From NCBI GenBank assembly GCA_963575745.1, contig CAUYUJ010008058.1, positions 485,475 through 508,257 on the forward strand: 22,783 nucleotides of DNA, written 5' to 3'. Numbering within the stretch: the stretch's first letter is position 1; each line of letters opens with the position of its first letter. Of the stretch, positions 1-8,144 are shown in pieces. The notes beneath the pieces are model-generated. The model made no database searches. It worked only from the letters and a program-made list of their open reading frames with translations, and was not told the origin of the DNA. Origin of the DNA: Prorocentrum cordatum (taxonomy: Eukaryota; Sar; Dinophyceae; Prorocentrales; Prorocentraceae). The translations under genes were made by a program, and so were the position numbers.

Positions 1-180
1 ACAAAAACCAAGGGACCAAGGAATCAGTATTAAGGAACCAAGAAAGCAAGACGCATGAAACGAGCAACCAAGACTCAGTACCCCGAGGAAGACAGCAAGG
101 AACCACGACCAAGAAACCAAGGAATCAAGACAAGGGAATCCGAAGAACACCACTGCACGGAACAAGACCAAGGAACCCCG
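1..180. repeat. Degenerate short tandem repeat, ACCAAGGA-like
   Basis: The first 180 bases are dominated by imperfect recurrences of ACCAAGGA and AACCAAGA separated by a few bases. No reading frame in it looks protein-like. It may be the tail of a longer array that starts left of the window. Confidence 0.5.
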
Positions 181-380
181 GGCAACCCCACTCGAAACGG
201 CTACACGCAAGAGTGACCCTGGGTAAGAGCGGTCTTCGGTGCGCGGCTTTTTGGAGGCCGCGGGGGGGACCAAACACAAGCGCGTAGGACGCTAGTTCTC
301 GCATCGCGATCGGCGATCGGGGGGGGCCCAATGGGCCCGCACCACGGGTCACTCCGGCGAAGGGTCACTCCCCAGACTCC
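181..380. other. Unassigned DNA
   Basis: No gene, RNA or clear repeat is visible here. GC-rich runs and a short duplication of GGGTCACTCC near 345-370 are the only structure seen. The open frame on the minus strand at 125-352 has no recognisable motif and is probably chance. Confidence 0.4.
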
Positions 381-541
381 CGACGTCGTGATTGTTTCAC
401 AACGTCGACCCCAAAAGGTCTGGACATTTTCCCCAGAACCGGCTTTTCATCCTGAAACTTTTTGTTGACGGTCTCGAGGCCCGGGAAGGGCCCCTGGAGG
501 CCGAAAATAGCGAACAACTTGCCGCCGTGCTTTTTGTCACA
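381..541 (-). repeat. Dispersed repeat, arm 1 (inverted partner at 11761-11925)
   Basis: The reverse complement of this stretch aligns base for base with 11761-11925. Shared blocks include CGGCGGCAAG, TGTTCGCTATTTTCGGCC, GGGCCTCGAGACC and a GGATGAAAA-x-CCGG segment. By eye about three quarters of the bases agree over roughly 150 bp, with short indels. Neither copy shows a conserved reading frame. It is probably a moderately old non-coding interspersed repeat; a MITE or SINE-like origin is possible but unproven. Confidence 0.7.
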
Positions 542-636
542 GCGCGAGGGGGTCTGGATCTCAAGTGTGGTCGGCTCGAAGGAAACAGGGCGAAGGAACC
601 CCGGGCAGCCCCAGCCGGCGCCACCGCGAGGAACTA

Positions 637-733
637 GGAGGAGGAGGAGGAGGAGGGGGAGGAGGAGGAGGAGGAGGAGGAGGAGGAAGAGGAGGAGGAG
701 GAGGAGGAGGAAGAAGAAGAAGAAGAAGAAGAA
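637..733. repeat. (GGA)n passing into (GAA)n microsatellite
   Basis: This is an almost pure purine tract of GGA triplets that turns into AGA/GAA triplets at its right end. It produces poly-Gly, poly-Arg, poly-Pro and poly-Glu frames that should not be read as genes. Confidence 0.95.
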
Positions 734-838
734 TTATAGCCGGAGTGCAGTATCCCCAAACAGGGTTTTTAGACCCACTGCGGTTTCCAAGGTCGATTGC
801 GTGCCCGTCCAGTGCGGGCTGGCATGACATGTTAAAAC
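734..838. other. Unassigned spacer between microsatellites
   Basis: About 105 bases of mixed sequence separate the purine tract from a pyrimidine tract. I see no gene or repeat match within the window. Confidence 0.4.
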
Positions 839-840
839 AT

Positions 841-885
841 GCCTCCTCCTCCTCCACCTCCTCCTCCTCCACCTCCTCTTCATCC
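841..885. repeat. (CCT)n microsatellite
   Basis: A short tract of CCT triplets with ACC interruptions, opposite in strand sense to the (GGA)n tract about 100 bases to its left. Confidence 0.9.
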
Positions 886-892
886 CGACAGC

Positions 893-1058
893 ATCTCGGA
901 GCCCAGAGTGGCGAGGATTTCTCCAGCGTAACGGGCTGGACCACCTCGCGCGTGGCATTTCGGACCCCAGAGTTGCGACGATGTCTCGGGCGAAACGTGC
1001 TGCGAGGAAGTCTCAGGCGAAACGGGCCGGACCACCTCGAGCGCGGCGACTCAGAGCT
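893..1058 (+). repeat. 64-bp satellite units, opening run (about 2 copies)
   Basis: Two or so A-type units open the array. The second has an expanded GATGTCTCGGGCGAAACGTG plus AAGTCTCAGGCGAAACG arrangement, which also precedes the B blocks at 1801, 2475 and 3077. This hybrid unit is therefore a fixed part of the higher-order repeat. Confidence 0.85.
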
Positions 1059-1450
1059 CCGAGTTGCGGGGGCCTCCTGGGGCCTCCTGGGACCTCCTGG
1101 TGATCTCCTGGGGCTTCCTCCTGGGCCTCCTGTGGCCTCCTGGACCCCACCTGGGGCTTCCTGAAGCCTCTTTGGGCTCCCAGGGGGGAATATCTAACAT
1201 GTGGCCGTCGGGGCCCGCCAAAATGAAAGGGGGGGCACAAGAGCAGGAAAAATCAACGAATCGGCACCGGATGTGTATTAACTTGACACGTTCTGATGGG
1301 GGGCCTCCTGGGGCCTCCTGGGAGCCTCCTGGGAATCTCCTGCGGACCCCTGGGGCCTGTCCTGGGCGTCCTGCGGCCTCCTGGAGCTCTCTGGGGCCTC
1401 CTGGGGCTCCCAGGGTCTCCCAGGGGGGGGATATGTAAACATGTGGGCTT
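1059..1450 (+). repeat. Higher-order repeat block B, copy 1
   Basis: GGCCTCCTG-type steps surround a unique core around 1185-1300. The core holds ATATCTAACATGTGGCCGTC, CAGGAAAAATCAACGAATCG and an ACTTGACACGTTCTGATG segment. The block ends with a second, related CCCAGGGGGGGATATGTAAAC motif, so B itself looks like two diverged halves. Confidence 0.85.
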
Positions 1451-1800
1451 CTGGGCCCACAGGGATCGGAACGCGCGCTTGCGCAGCATCATGAGAGCGC
1501 TAGAGTGTGCGAAAATGTCTTGTGCGAAACGTGGCCTGCTGGACCACCTGCCGCACGGGCTCTGCAGAGCTCAGAGTTGCCGAGGGGGGGAAATGTCTCA
1601 GGCGAGATGTGGCCGGACCACCTCGCGCCGCACCCCAGGGGAGCCCAGAGTTGCGAGGATGTCTCCAGCGTGACGGGCTGGACCAGCTCGCGCGCGGCAT
1701 TTCGGACCCCAGAGTTGCGACGATGTCTCGGGCGAAACGTGCTGCGAGGAAGTCTCAGGCGAAGCGGGCCGGACCACCTCGAGCGCGGAGTCTCAGAGCT
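1451..1800 (+). repeat. 64-bp satellite units, run 1 (about 4-5 copies)
   Basis: Units are recognised by GATGTCTC or its variants near 1516, 1590, 1658 and 1722, ending in the hybrid unit that precedes block B copy 2. Confidence 0.82.
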
Positions 1801-2158
1801 CCGAGTTGCGGGGGCCTCCTGGGGCCTCCTGGGACCTCCTGGTGACCTCCTGGGGCTTCCTCCTGGGCCTCCTGTGGCCTCCTGGACCCCACCTGGGGCT
1901 TCCTGAAGCCTCTTGTGGCTCCCAGGGGGGGATATCTAACATGTGGCCGTCGGGGCCCCCCAAAATGGGGGGGGTCCACAAGAGCAGGAAAAATGAACGA
2001 ATCGACACCGGATGTGTAGGGAGCCTCCTGGGAATCTCCTGTGGACCCCTGGAGCCTGTCCTGGGCGTCCTGCGGCCTCCTGGAGCTCTCTGGGGCCTCC
2101 TGGGGCCTCCTGGGGCTCCCAGGGAGGATATGTAACATGTGGTCTTCTGGGCCCCCAG
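1801..2158 (+). repeat. Higher-order repeat block B, copy 2 (internally deleted)
   Basis: This copy matches copy 1 but jumps from CCGGATGTGTA straight into GGGAGCCTCCTGG near 2010. It has lost the TTAACTTGACACGTTCTGAT part of the core that copies 1, 3 and 4 keep. Confidence 0.85.
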
Positions 2159-2474
2159 GCTGGACCACCTCTTGCGCAGCATCTGAGAGCTCAGAATTGC
2201 GAGAATGTCTTGTGCGAAACGGGCTGGACCACCTTGCGCACGGCATCTCAGAGCTCAGAGTTGCGAGGATGTCTCAGGCGAGATGGGCCGGACCACCTCG
2301 CGCAGGGCATCTCGGAGCCCACAGTTGCGAAAATGTCTCATGCTAAACGGGCTGGACCACCTCGCGCGCGGCATTTCGGACCCCAGAGTTTCGACGATGT
2401 CTCGGGCGAAACGCGCTGCGCGGAAGTCTCAGGCGAAACGGGCCGGACCACCTCGAGCGCGGCGTCTCAGAGCT
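2159..2474 (+). repeat. 64-bp satellite units, run 2 (about 4-5 copies)
   Basis: The order of variants is the same as in run 1: a GAATGTCTTGTGCG unit, a GATGTCTCAGGCGAGATG unit, another variant, then the hybrid unit. This shows that the run and its neighbouring block were copied together. Confidence 0.82.
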
Positions 2475-2868
2475 CCGAGTTGCGGGGGCCTCCTGGGGCC
2501 TCCTGGTGACCTCCTGGGGCTTCCTCCTGGGCCTCCTGTGGCCTCCTGAACCCCACCTGGGGCTTCCTGAAGCCTCTTGGGGCTCCCAGGGGGGGATATC
2601 TAACATGTGGCCGTCGGGGCCCCCCAAATTGGGAAGGGGGGGGGGCACAAGAGCAGGAAAAATCAACGAATCGACACCTGATGTGTATTAACTTGACACG
2701 TTCTGATAGGGGGCTCCTGGGGCCTCCTGGGAGCCTCCTGGGAATCTCCTGCGGACCCCTGGGGCCTGTCCTGGGCGTCCTGCGGCCTCCTGAAGCTCTC
2801 TGGGGCCTCCTGGGGCTCCCAGGGTCCCAGGGGGGATATGTAACATGTGGTCTTCTGGGCTCCCAGGC
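2475..2868 (+). repeat. Higher-order repeat block B, copy 3
   Basis: This is a complete block with the full core (CAGGAAAAATCAACGAATCG near 2655, ACTTGACACGTTCTGATA near 2690) and a G-homopolymer near 2636-2645 that varies in length between copies. Confidence 0.85.
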
Positions 2869-3076
2869 TGGACCACCTCGTGCGCGGCATCTGGGAGCTC
2901 AGAGTTGCGAGAATGTCTTGTGCGAAACGGGCCGGACCAACTTGCGCACGGCATCTCAGAGCTCAGAGTTGCAAGGATGTCTCAGGCGAGACGGGCCAGT
3001 GTCTCGGGCGAAACGTGCTGCGAGAAAGTCTCAGGCGAAACGGGCCGGACCACCTCGAGCGCGGCGTCTCAGAGCT
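2869..3076 (+). repeat. 64-bp satellite units, run 3 (about 3 copies, one fused)
   Basis: Only about three units are present. One is fused directly to the hybrid unit at CGGGCCAGTGTCTCGGGCG near 2990-3010, which looks like a deletion between two units and accounts for the shorter spacing to the next B block. Confidence 0.8.
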
Positions 3077-3488
3077 CCGAGTTGCGGGGGCCTCCTGGTG
3101 CCTCCTGGGGCCTCCTGGGGACCTCCTGGGGCTTCCTCCTGGGCCTCCGGTGGCCTCCTGAACTCCACCTGAGGTTTCCTGAAGCCTCTTGGGGCTCCCA
3201 CGGGGGATATCTAACCTGTGGCCGTTTGGGACCCTCAAAATGGAAGGGGGGGCACAAGAGCAGGAAAAATCAACGAATCGACACCGGATGTGTGTATTAA
3301 CTTGACACGTTCTGATAGGGGGCCTCCTGGGGCCTCCTGGGAGCCTCCTGGGAATCTCCTGGGGACCCCTGGGGTTTGTCACGGTTTGTCCTGGGCGTCC
3401 TGCGGCCTCCTGGAGCTCTCTGGGGCCTCCTGGGGCTCCCAGGGTCCCAGGGGGGATATGTAACATGTGGTCTTCTGGGCCCCCAGGC
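3077..3488 (+). repeat. Higher-order repeat block B, copy 4
   Basis: This complete copy carries the conserved core near 3255-3320 and an extra GGTTTGTCACGGTTTGTCC duplication near 3373-3392 that other copies lack. Confidence 0.85.
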
Positions 3489-4262
3489 TGGACCACCTCT
3501 TGCGCGGCATCTGGGAGCTCAGAGGTGCGAAAATGTCTTGTGCGAAACGGGCCAGACCACCTTGCGCACGGCATCTCAGAGCTCCGAGTTGCGAGGATGT
3601 CTCAGGCGAGACGGGCCAGACCACCTCGCGCACGGCATCTCAGAGCTCGGAAGTTCGAGGATGTCTCAGGCGGGCTCCCAGGCTCCCAGGGAGGATATGT
3701 AACATGTGGTCTTCTGGGCCCCCAGGCTGGACCACCTCTTGCGCGGCATCTGGGAGCTCAGAGTTGCGAGAATGTCTTATGCGAAACGGGCTGGGCCACC
3801 TTGCGCACGGCGTCTCAGAGCTCAGAGTTGCGAGGATGTCTCAGGCGAGATGGGCCGGACCACCTCGCGCAGGGCATCTCGGAGCTCAGAAATTCGAGGA
3901 TGTCTCAGGCGAAACGGGCCGGACCACCTCTCGCGCGGCATCTCCGAGATTGAGTTTCGAGGATGTCTCAGGCGAAACGGGCCAGACCACCTCGCGCAAG
4001 GCATCTCAGAGCTCAGAGTTTCGAGGATGTCTCAGGCGAAACGGCCCGGACCACCTCTCGCACGGCACCTCGGACCCCAGAGTTTCGAGGATGTCTCAAG
4101 CGAAACGGCCCGGACCACCTCTCGCGCGGCGTCCCGGAGCGTAACTTTTCGAGGATGCCTCAGGCGAAACGGCCAATCCCGGCCAACTCAGAAACGAGAG
4201 TTGTGAGGATGTCTCAAGCGAAACGGCCCGGATCATCAAATTCTTGTGAGGATGTCTCTGCT
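3489..4262 (+). repeat. 64-bp satellite, terminal uninterrupted run (about 12 copies)
   Basis: The longest pure A run. The GAGGATG landmark recurs near 3895, 3958, 4022, 4086, 4150, 4204 and 4247, so the period is 63-64 bp and then falls to 54 and 43 as the array decays at its edge. A fragment of the end of block B (GATATGTAACATGTGG...GCTGGACCACC) is inserted at about 3664-3735. Confidence 0.9.
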
Positions 4263-4357
4263 CCGACTTCCCTCGGCCGGAGTTAGCTTCTATCAAAACA
4301 GCACCCCGTTCAGCAAGCAGTTTGGGGAAAAAGAAAGAGAATAAGAGGCGGCATATA
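4263..4357. other. Unassigned spacer
   Basis: About 95 bases of mixed sequence lie between the satellite and the purine tract. No feature is recognised. Confidence 0.4.
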
Positions 4358-4733
4358 GGATAGGAGGAGGAGGACGAGGAGGAGGAGGAGGAGGAGGAGG
4401 AGGAGGAGGAGGAGCAGGAGCAGGAGCAGGAGGAGGAGGAGGAGGAGGAGGAGGAGGAGGAGGGGAGGGAGGAGGAGGAGGAGTAGGCCGGAGGAGGAGG
4501 AGGAGGAGGAGGGAGGAGGAGGAGGAGGGGGAGGGGGAGGGGAGGTAGTGGAGGAGGAGGAGGAGGAGGAGGAGGAGGAGGAGGAGGAGGAGGAGGAGGA
4601 GGAGCGAGGAGGAGGAGGAGGGAGGACGAGGAGGAGGAGGAGAGGAGGAGGAGGAGGAGGAGGAGGAGTGGAGGATGGAGGAGGGAGTAGGGGTGAGGGG
4701 GAGGAGGAGGAGGAGGAGGAGGAGGAGGAGGAG
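4358..4733. repeat. Long (GGA)n purine tract
   Basis: About 375 bases of nearly pure GGA/GAG triplets with occasional GCA, GTA and ACG interruptions. It yields a poly-Glu frame in phase with the following retroelement fragment, and poly-Ser, poly-Leu and poly-Pro frames on the other strand. A tract of this kind can adopt triplex or G-quadruplex structures (general knowledge of such sequences). Confidence 0.95.
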
Positions 4734-5942
4734 GATAAGCGTATTCACATATCTAAGGAACATAAGCAGGGCAACTCGCCTTATGAATTTGCAGTGGGCT
4801 CGGTTTGCCAGATTTGCATGCGTGATTTCCATCAAGAGGCCCGTCTTGCCAAACATTTGGCTGCGGCCAAGCGATGTTTTGGTGCCCTTCTGTATAGGAA
4901 CAAAAGACCCAGCCCCGAAGAACTTGAGGCTGCGCGTTCTGCTGCCAAGGCTCAACAAAGTGGCAATCGGAAGAAGGGCCTGCCTACGTTGTTTGTTGCC
5001 CGCGCGCCTGTCAGGGTTTGTGGACCCCCCGTGGCGCCCAAGTGGTTTGCCCCTCTCCCGCCTAGGGCGGCCATGGAACCTGTCGCCCTCCCCCCCGCAC
5101 CCGCGTGGAGTCCCCCTCCTCTTGTCTTGCCTCGCCTGCCTTCTCCCCCCTGTCGTTTCTTGCTCGTCCTCACGAGTCCTGGGGATTGCCATTGTGCTCT
5201 TGTGCAGGCTTGGAGGGAGGAGAACAGACACATCCCCTTCAGATTCGGAGTTACGAGAATAGAGTTTCAGGTGGACCAGTGGGCGCAACAAGTCGAGCAG
5301 ATCGACAGCGCCATCCGTGCAGGGCAATTTGTTGCCATCCTTTGTGCCCCCTCTCTCCCCACCATGTGGCCCGCCCACTGGCCTGGCTCGCGCTCCCAGC
5401 TCCGTTCTTTGGAAACCCCCCTTGGTGGCCCCACCCTTGGTGAACACACCCATGCACTTGTGAGGCGTGACAGCGTCACGCACTTGATGACCCACGTTAT
5501 CCTCTTGCACGCCTGGAAGTTTGGGGTCCCCTTTGTGTGGTTGCACCCCCCACCATCCCCTGATGGACATGTCTCTGGGTGGTCTCTTCCGTGGCTTGCT
5601 CACTTAGACGGCATCACAGGAGTGGAAAAAGGACAGGTCCCTGCCCCCTTGCGCACCTCGGGGGAGCGTCGCCTTCAATACCTGGGCGTCCATGTGCCTG
5701 GCCTACAAGGACGATTGGACAGCGCCCATATCGACCCTGCGAGGGGAGGGGGGAACCTTTGCTCCGACAGGTACCTTGTCTCCTCTCATCTCGCCTACAT
5801 CCTGGCTGCCTTCCTCTGCTCTTGTGTCGTGCAGCATGTGTGTCAGGCTCCCACTCGTGCGCCTAACGACTGGGACGCTACCACGGCGCGTTGCATGTCT
5901 CTTAACTCACTCAGTGAGCACTGCGGAACTTCCGATGAATGA
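4734..5942 (+). pseudogene. Retroelement polyprotein C-terminal fragment: zinc finger plus PC-motif-like domain
   Basis: One frame stays open from inside the purine tract to the TGA at 5940-5942, about 400 residues past the repeat. Near 4806 it encodes a CQIC zinc-finger knuckle with spacing C-x2-C-x12-H-x6-C, followed by a basic, Pro-rich linker. A second domain begins around 5200 and contains QIDSAIRAGQFVAILCAP (about 5290-5350), then a Ser/Leu pair, an LRSLETPLGGPTLG segment and FVWLHPPPSPDGH (about 5530-5570). From memory, a zinc finger followed by a domain with a GPPC-type motif, an LRS...P.G segment and an EHP-like motif occurs at the C-terminus of some dinoflagellate retroelement polyproteins. 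Here the expected Pro-Cys is replaced (CAPSLP), so any catalysis would be lost. No reverse transcriptase lies upstream in this orientation. The start is unknown because the frame enters from the repeat. Confidence 0.5.
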
Positions 5943-6085
5943 AGAGCCCCTGAGGGCGGCGGAGTTGCTCGGCTGGTCGCTTGTGTTGACCCGCCACTGC
6001 GCTTCCCTCTCTTTGTGTTGCACTGCCCCCTTTTCGTATCTCGCCATTATATTAGCTAGGGTATCAATTATCTACGACCCTTAGG
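5943..6085 (+). other. Probable 3' trailer of the preceding retroelement fragment
   Basis: About 140 bases of non-repetitive sequence lie between the stop codon and a GACC tandem repeat. It includes a small AT-rich stretch (ATTATATTAGC near 6046). It could be a LINE 3' untranslated region; this rests on position only. Confidence 0.3.
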
Positions 6086-6107
6086 GACCGACCGACCGAC
6101 CGACCGA
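6086..6107 (+). repeat. (GACC)5 tetranucleotide
   Basis: Five perfect GACC copies abut the next (GGA)n tract. LINEs of several clades end in short tandem repeats rather than poly-A, so this may mark the retroelement 3' end. Confidence 0.85.
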
Positions 6108-6452
6108 GGAGGAGGAGGAGGAGGAGGAGGAGGAGGAGGAGGAGGAGGAGGAGGGGGAGGGGGAGAAGGAGAGGCGGAGGAGGAGGAGGAGGAGGAGGAG
6201 GAGGAGTAGGAGGAGGAGAGAGGAGGAGGAGTGAGGAGGGGGAGGGGGAGGGGAGGGGGAGGGGGAGGAGGAGGAGGGAGGGAGGAGGAGGAGGAGGAGA
6301 GGAGAGGAGGAGGAGGAGATAGGGAGGAGGGGCGGAGAGCGAGGAGGAGGAGGAGGAGGAGGAGGAGGAAGGAGGAGGAGGAGGAGGGGGAGGAGGAGGG
6401 GAGGAGGAGGAGGAGGAGGAGGAGGGAGGAGGAGGGGGAGGAGGAGGAAGGC
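6105..6452. repeat. Long (GGA)n purine tract
   Basis: About 350 bases of GGA/GGGGA steps with few interruptions. Poly-Arg, poly-Glu and, on the other strand, poly-Ser/Leu/Pro frames across it are artefacts of composition. Confidence 0.95.
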
Positions 6453-6685
6453 CACCCCACAGGAACCCTGGGCAAGCCCGGGGAGCGCCGGCCGGCCAGG
6501 CCCCCCCTGGTCACCGTCTCGCCGCTTCCCAAGCAGATGCGAGCCCCCTTATAGGGAAATACCAAGTCGGGAGAAATCTAGACAAGGAGGGAGAAAGAGG
6601 AGGAGGTAGAGGAGGGAGAAGGCGAGAGCGAGGAGGGAGGACTTGCCTCGGAATTGCCCGACGCCCACAACAGGTGGGGGCCTAC
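6453..6685. other. Unassigned spacer with a second, weaker purine stretch
   Basis: Mixed GC-rich sequence runs to about 6580, followed by imperfect GGA/GAG purine-rich sequence at about 6580-6645. It borders the 3' end of the minus-strand LINE-A. Confidence 0.4.
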
Positions 6686-7295
6686 CTACGGCAAGTCCGA
6701 AGGGGACGGGCGCAGCAAACCACGGGGGTGACGGAGAACCTTCTCTCTCCTCACTCGCCCCAGGTCGCAGGCAGCAGCTGCCGCAAGAACGCGTCTACCT
6801 GGGAACAGCCCCTTCCGGATCCGCGCCAGGTTTTCGCGCCCCTGGCGGGTGGCCTCGACGCACTCCCCCAGCAGGTGTCGGGGATCGGTCGTGGCCGTGC
6901 ACCCGCACCGAGTGCAGAAGCACAAGCTGTGGCGCGGCCACAGCTGCAGCCGGCGGGACGGATGAGGTTGCTTGCCCCCCACCCGCACCTCAGCCCCCGC
7001 CGCCCTTCTGACATCGGCCAGGTGGGTCTCGCCAGAGCTCCCCGCCGAACGGCACGGCGCGTGCGCCGCGCCGCCTCCAACTGCGAGCCCAGCACAAGCC
7101 GGCGACAGAGGGCGCATTCGCCCAGTGGCGGGCGGCCTTGACAAAGCAGTGGCTGGAGGTCGTGAGTGCCTGCTGGAGGGCAGGCTCGGCGGGACGCCTG
7201 GCGACGGCGGGCCGCTCAGCCGTGCAAGGCGCGGCGAGCGTCGCGTCGACGAAGGCCTGCCGGGCGCGGCGGCGCACGAGCGCCGCCGTGCAGTC
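6686..7295 (-). pseudogene. LINE-A C-terminal cysteine-rich segment
   Basis: Past the RNase H the minus strand stays open and Ala/Arg/Pro-rich. It then encodes HSLCFCTRCG followed by HLLGECVEATRQGRENL and RIRKGLFPGR (about 6805-6955). This His, CxC, xxC and distal Cys arrangement with a closing L..I..G..P phrase matches a terminal zinc-binding segment seen after RNase H in related elements. The frame ends at 6686. No further domain is visible before the purine-rich tract. Confidence 0.6.
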
Positions 7296-7908
7296 TCAGA
7301 CGTCAGTGCCGGGAGCCCTACCCAAAAGGGCCGCCGACCACGCTCGGCGGGCAGCGTCGCTGGCCAAGGCATCGGCCGCCCCGTTGCCCTCAGCCATCGT
7401 CCTGTCCCAGTCGGACAGGGACGGGTCGGCAGGATCGACGTGGCTCGGCGTCCAGACCACGCGGACCTCGCCGACTCGTGCGGCGAAGGCGTCCCGAATT
7501 AGGCGCCACATGTCGGCGTTGCCGCCAACGCCTCCCCCGCTGCGGTGGAGGCCCTGCTCCCATCCGCGCAGGAGCATGGAACAATCAGTCACGTAAAGCA
7601 GGGGCCCCCAGAACGGGGAGAGCGCCAGCGCAAAGGGCGCGGAGCTCGGCCTGGGGGACCGTTTAGCGGCGCCGACCGTCCAGCCCGCAGGCCGCGCCTG
7701 CGGCACGGCGCAGGCCACTCGGCGTGACGATCGTCATCATCACCGCGGCCGCGCCGACGCGTCGGCGACGCACGTCGCTACGGAACTGTCCTCCGGAGCC
7801 GTCTCCGAAGACAACCGGCAGGGAGCCGAAGTGCCAGCCTCGGGCCGTGCTGTGGGCCTCGAGCGGCTGCTCAGAGTCGCCCCCCCCTCCCCCCCCCCCA
7901 CCGTCCAC
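7296..7908 (-). pseudogene. LINE-A RNase H domain, split by frameshifts
   Basis: The first strand is seen as VVFGDGSGGQFRSDVRRRRV (about 7755-7825), carrying the first catalytic Asp. A shifted frame gives TVPQAELRAL (about 7625-7655), carrying the Glu. A further shift gives LLYVTDCSMLLRGWEQG (about 7555-7605), carrying the second Asp, then VVWTPSHVD and, near 7360, GNGAADALA with the last Asp. All four acidic residues expected of RNase H family 1 are thus present, but in three frames. That pattern suggests recent indels or sequencing indels rather than ancient decay. Confidence 0.8.
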
Positions 7909-8057
7909 GCCGTCCCGCCCCCCCCGCCAACCGAGAAGGAGGGAGCGGTGAGGCAGGAGGGGGGCAGGGCCCGAAGCCGGATCGACGGAGCCGTCTGCTC
8001 CCGGCCCGCCATGGCCTGCGGACTCAAAACATCCGAGGCTTCGTGAGCCGGCCCCTT

Positions 8058-8142
8058 TCTTCGAATTCTTATGAGTATTCGTATTATTCTTATTCGTATT
8101 ATTCTTCGTAGTATTCTTCTTATTCGTAATATGCGTCTTTGC
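8058..8142 (-). repeat. AT-rich tandem repeat (TATTCTTATTCG-like) inside LINE-A
   Basis: About 85 bases of TTCGTATTATTC-like steps stand out as AT-rich in a surrounding of very high GC. The stretch begins right after the zinc-finger codons and ends before the RNase H region, so it sits in an interdomain linker. Confidence 0.85.
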
Positions 8143-8144
8143 AG

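Larger units (their letters stand above)
893..4262 (+). repeat. Higher-order satellite array (64-bp units plus ~400-bp GC block)
   Basis: Two alternating components fill this 3.4-kb stretch. Component A is a ~64-bp unit containing GAGGATGTCTCAGGCGAAAC, then GGCCGGACCACCTCGCGC and a CATCTCAGAGCTC tail. Component B is a ~400-bp block of GGCCTCCTG-like steps with a conserved non-repetitive core (CAGGAAAAATCAACGAATCG, then TTAACTTGACACGTTCTGAT). B blocks start with GAGTTGCGGGGGCC near 1059, 1801, 2475 and 3077, giving spacings of 742, 674 and 602 bases. Because 64 is not a multiple of 3, every frame is long and open, which explains the many 60-225-residue open frames on both strands. I find no evidence that any is a protein. 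Confidence 0.93.

Noticed and set aside
462-1164. Open frames rich in Arg, Gly, Pro or Glu across the GGA tract
   Set aside because: They follow from the triplet repeat composition. All frames are open on both strands and no motif is present outside the repeat.
893-4262. Many 60-225-residue frames such as those repeating SQAKRAGPPRAR, possibly a repeat protein family
   Set aside because: The 64-bp unit cycles through three frames and both strands stay open. Copies accumulate indels freely, which is not expected under coding selection.
4293-5603. 436-residue minus-strand frame with poly-Ser/Leu/Pro
   Set aside because: It is the antisense of the GGA tract and of the retroelement fragment. 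The plus-strand frame has the zinc finger and is the better reading.
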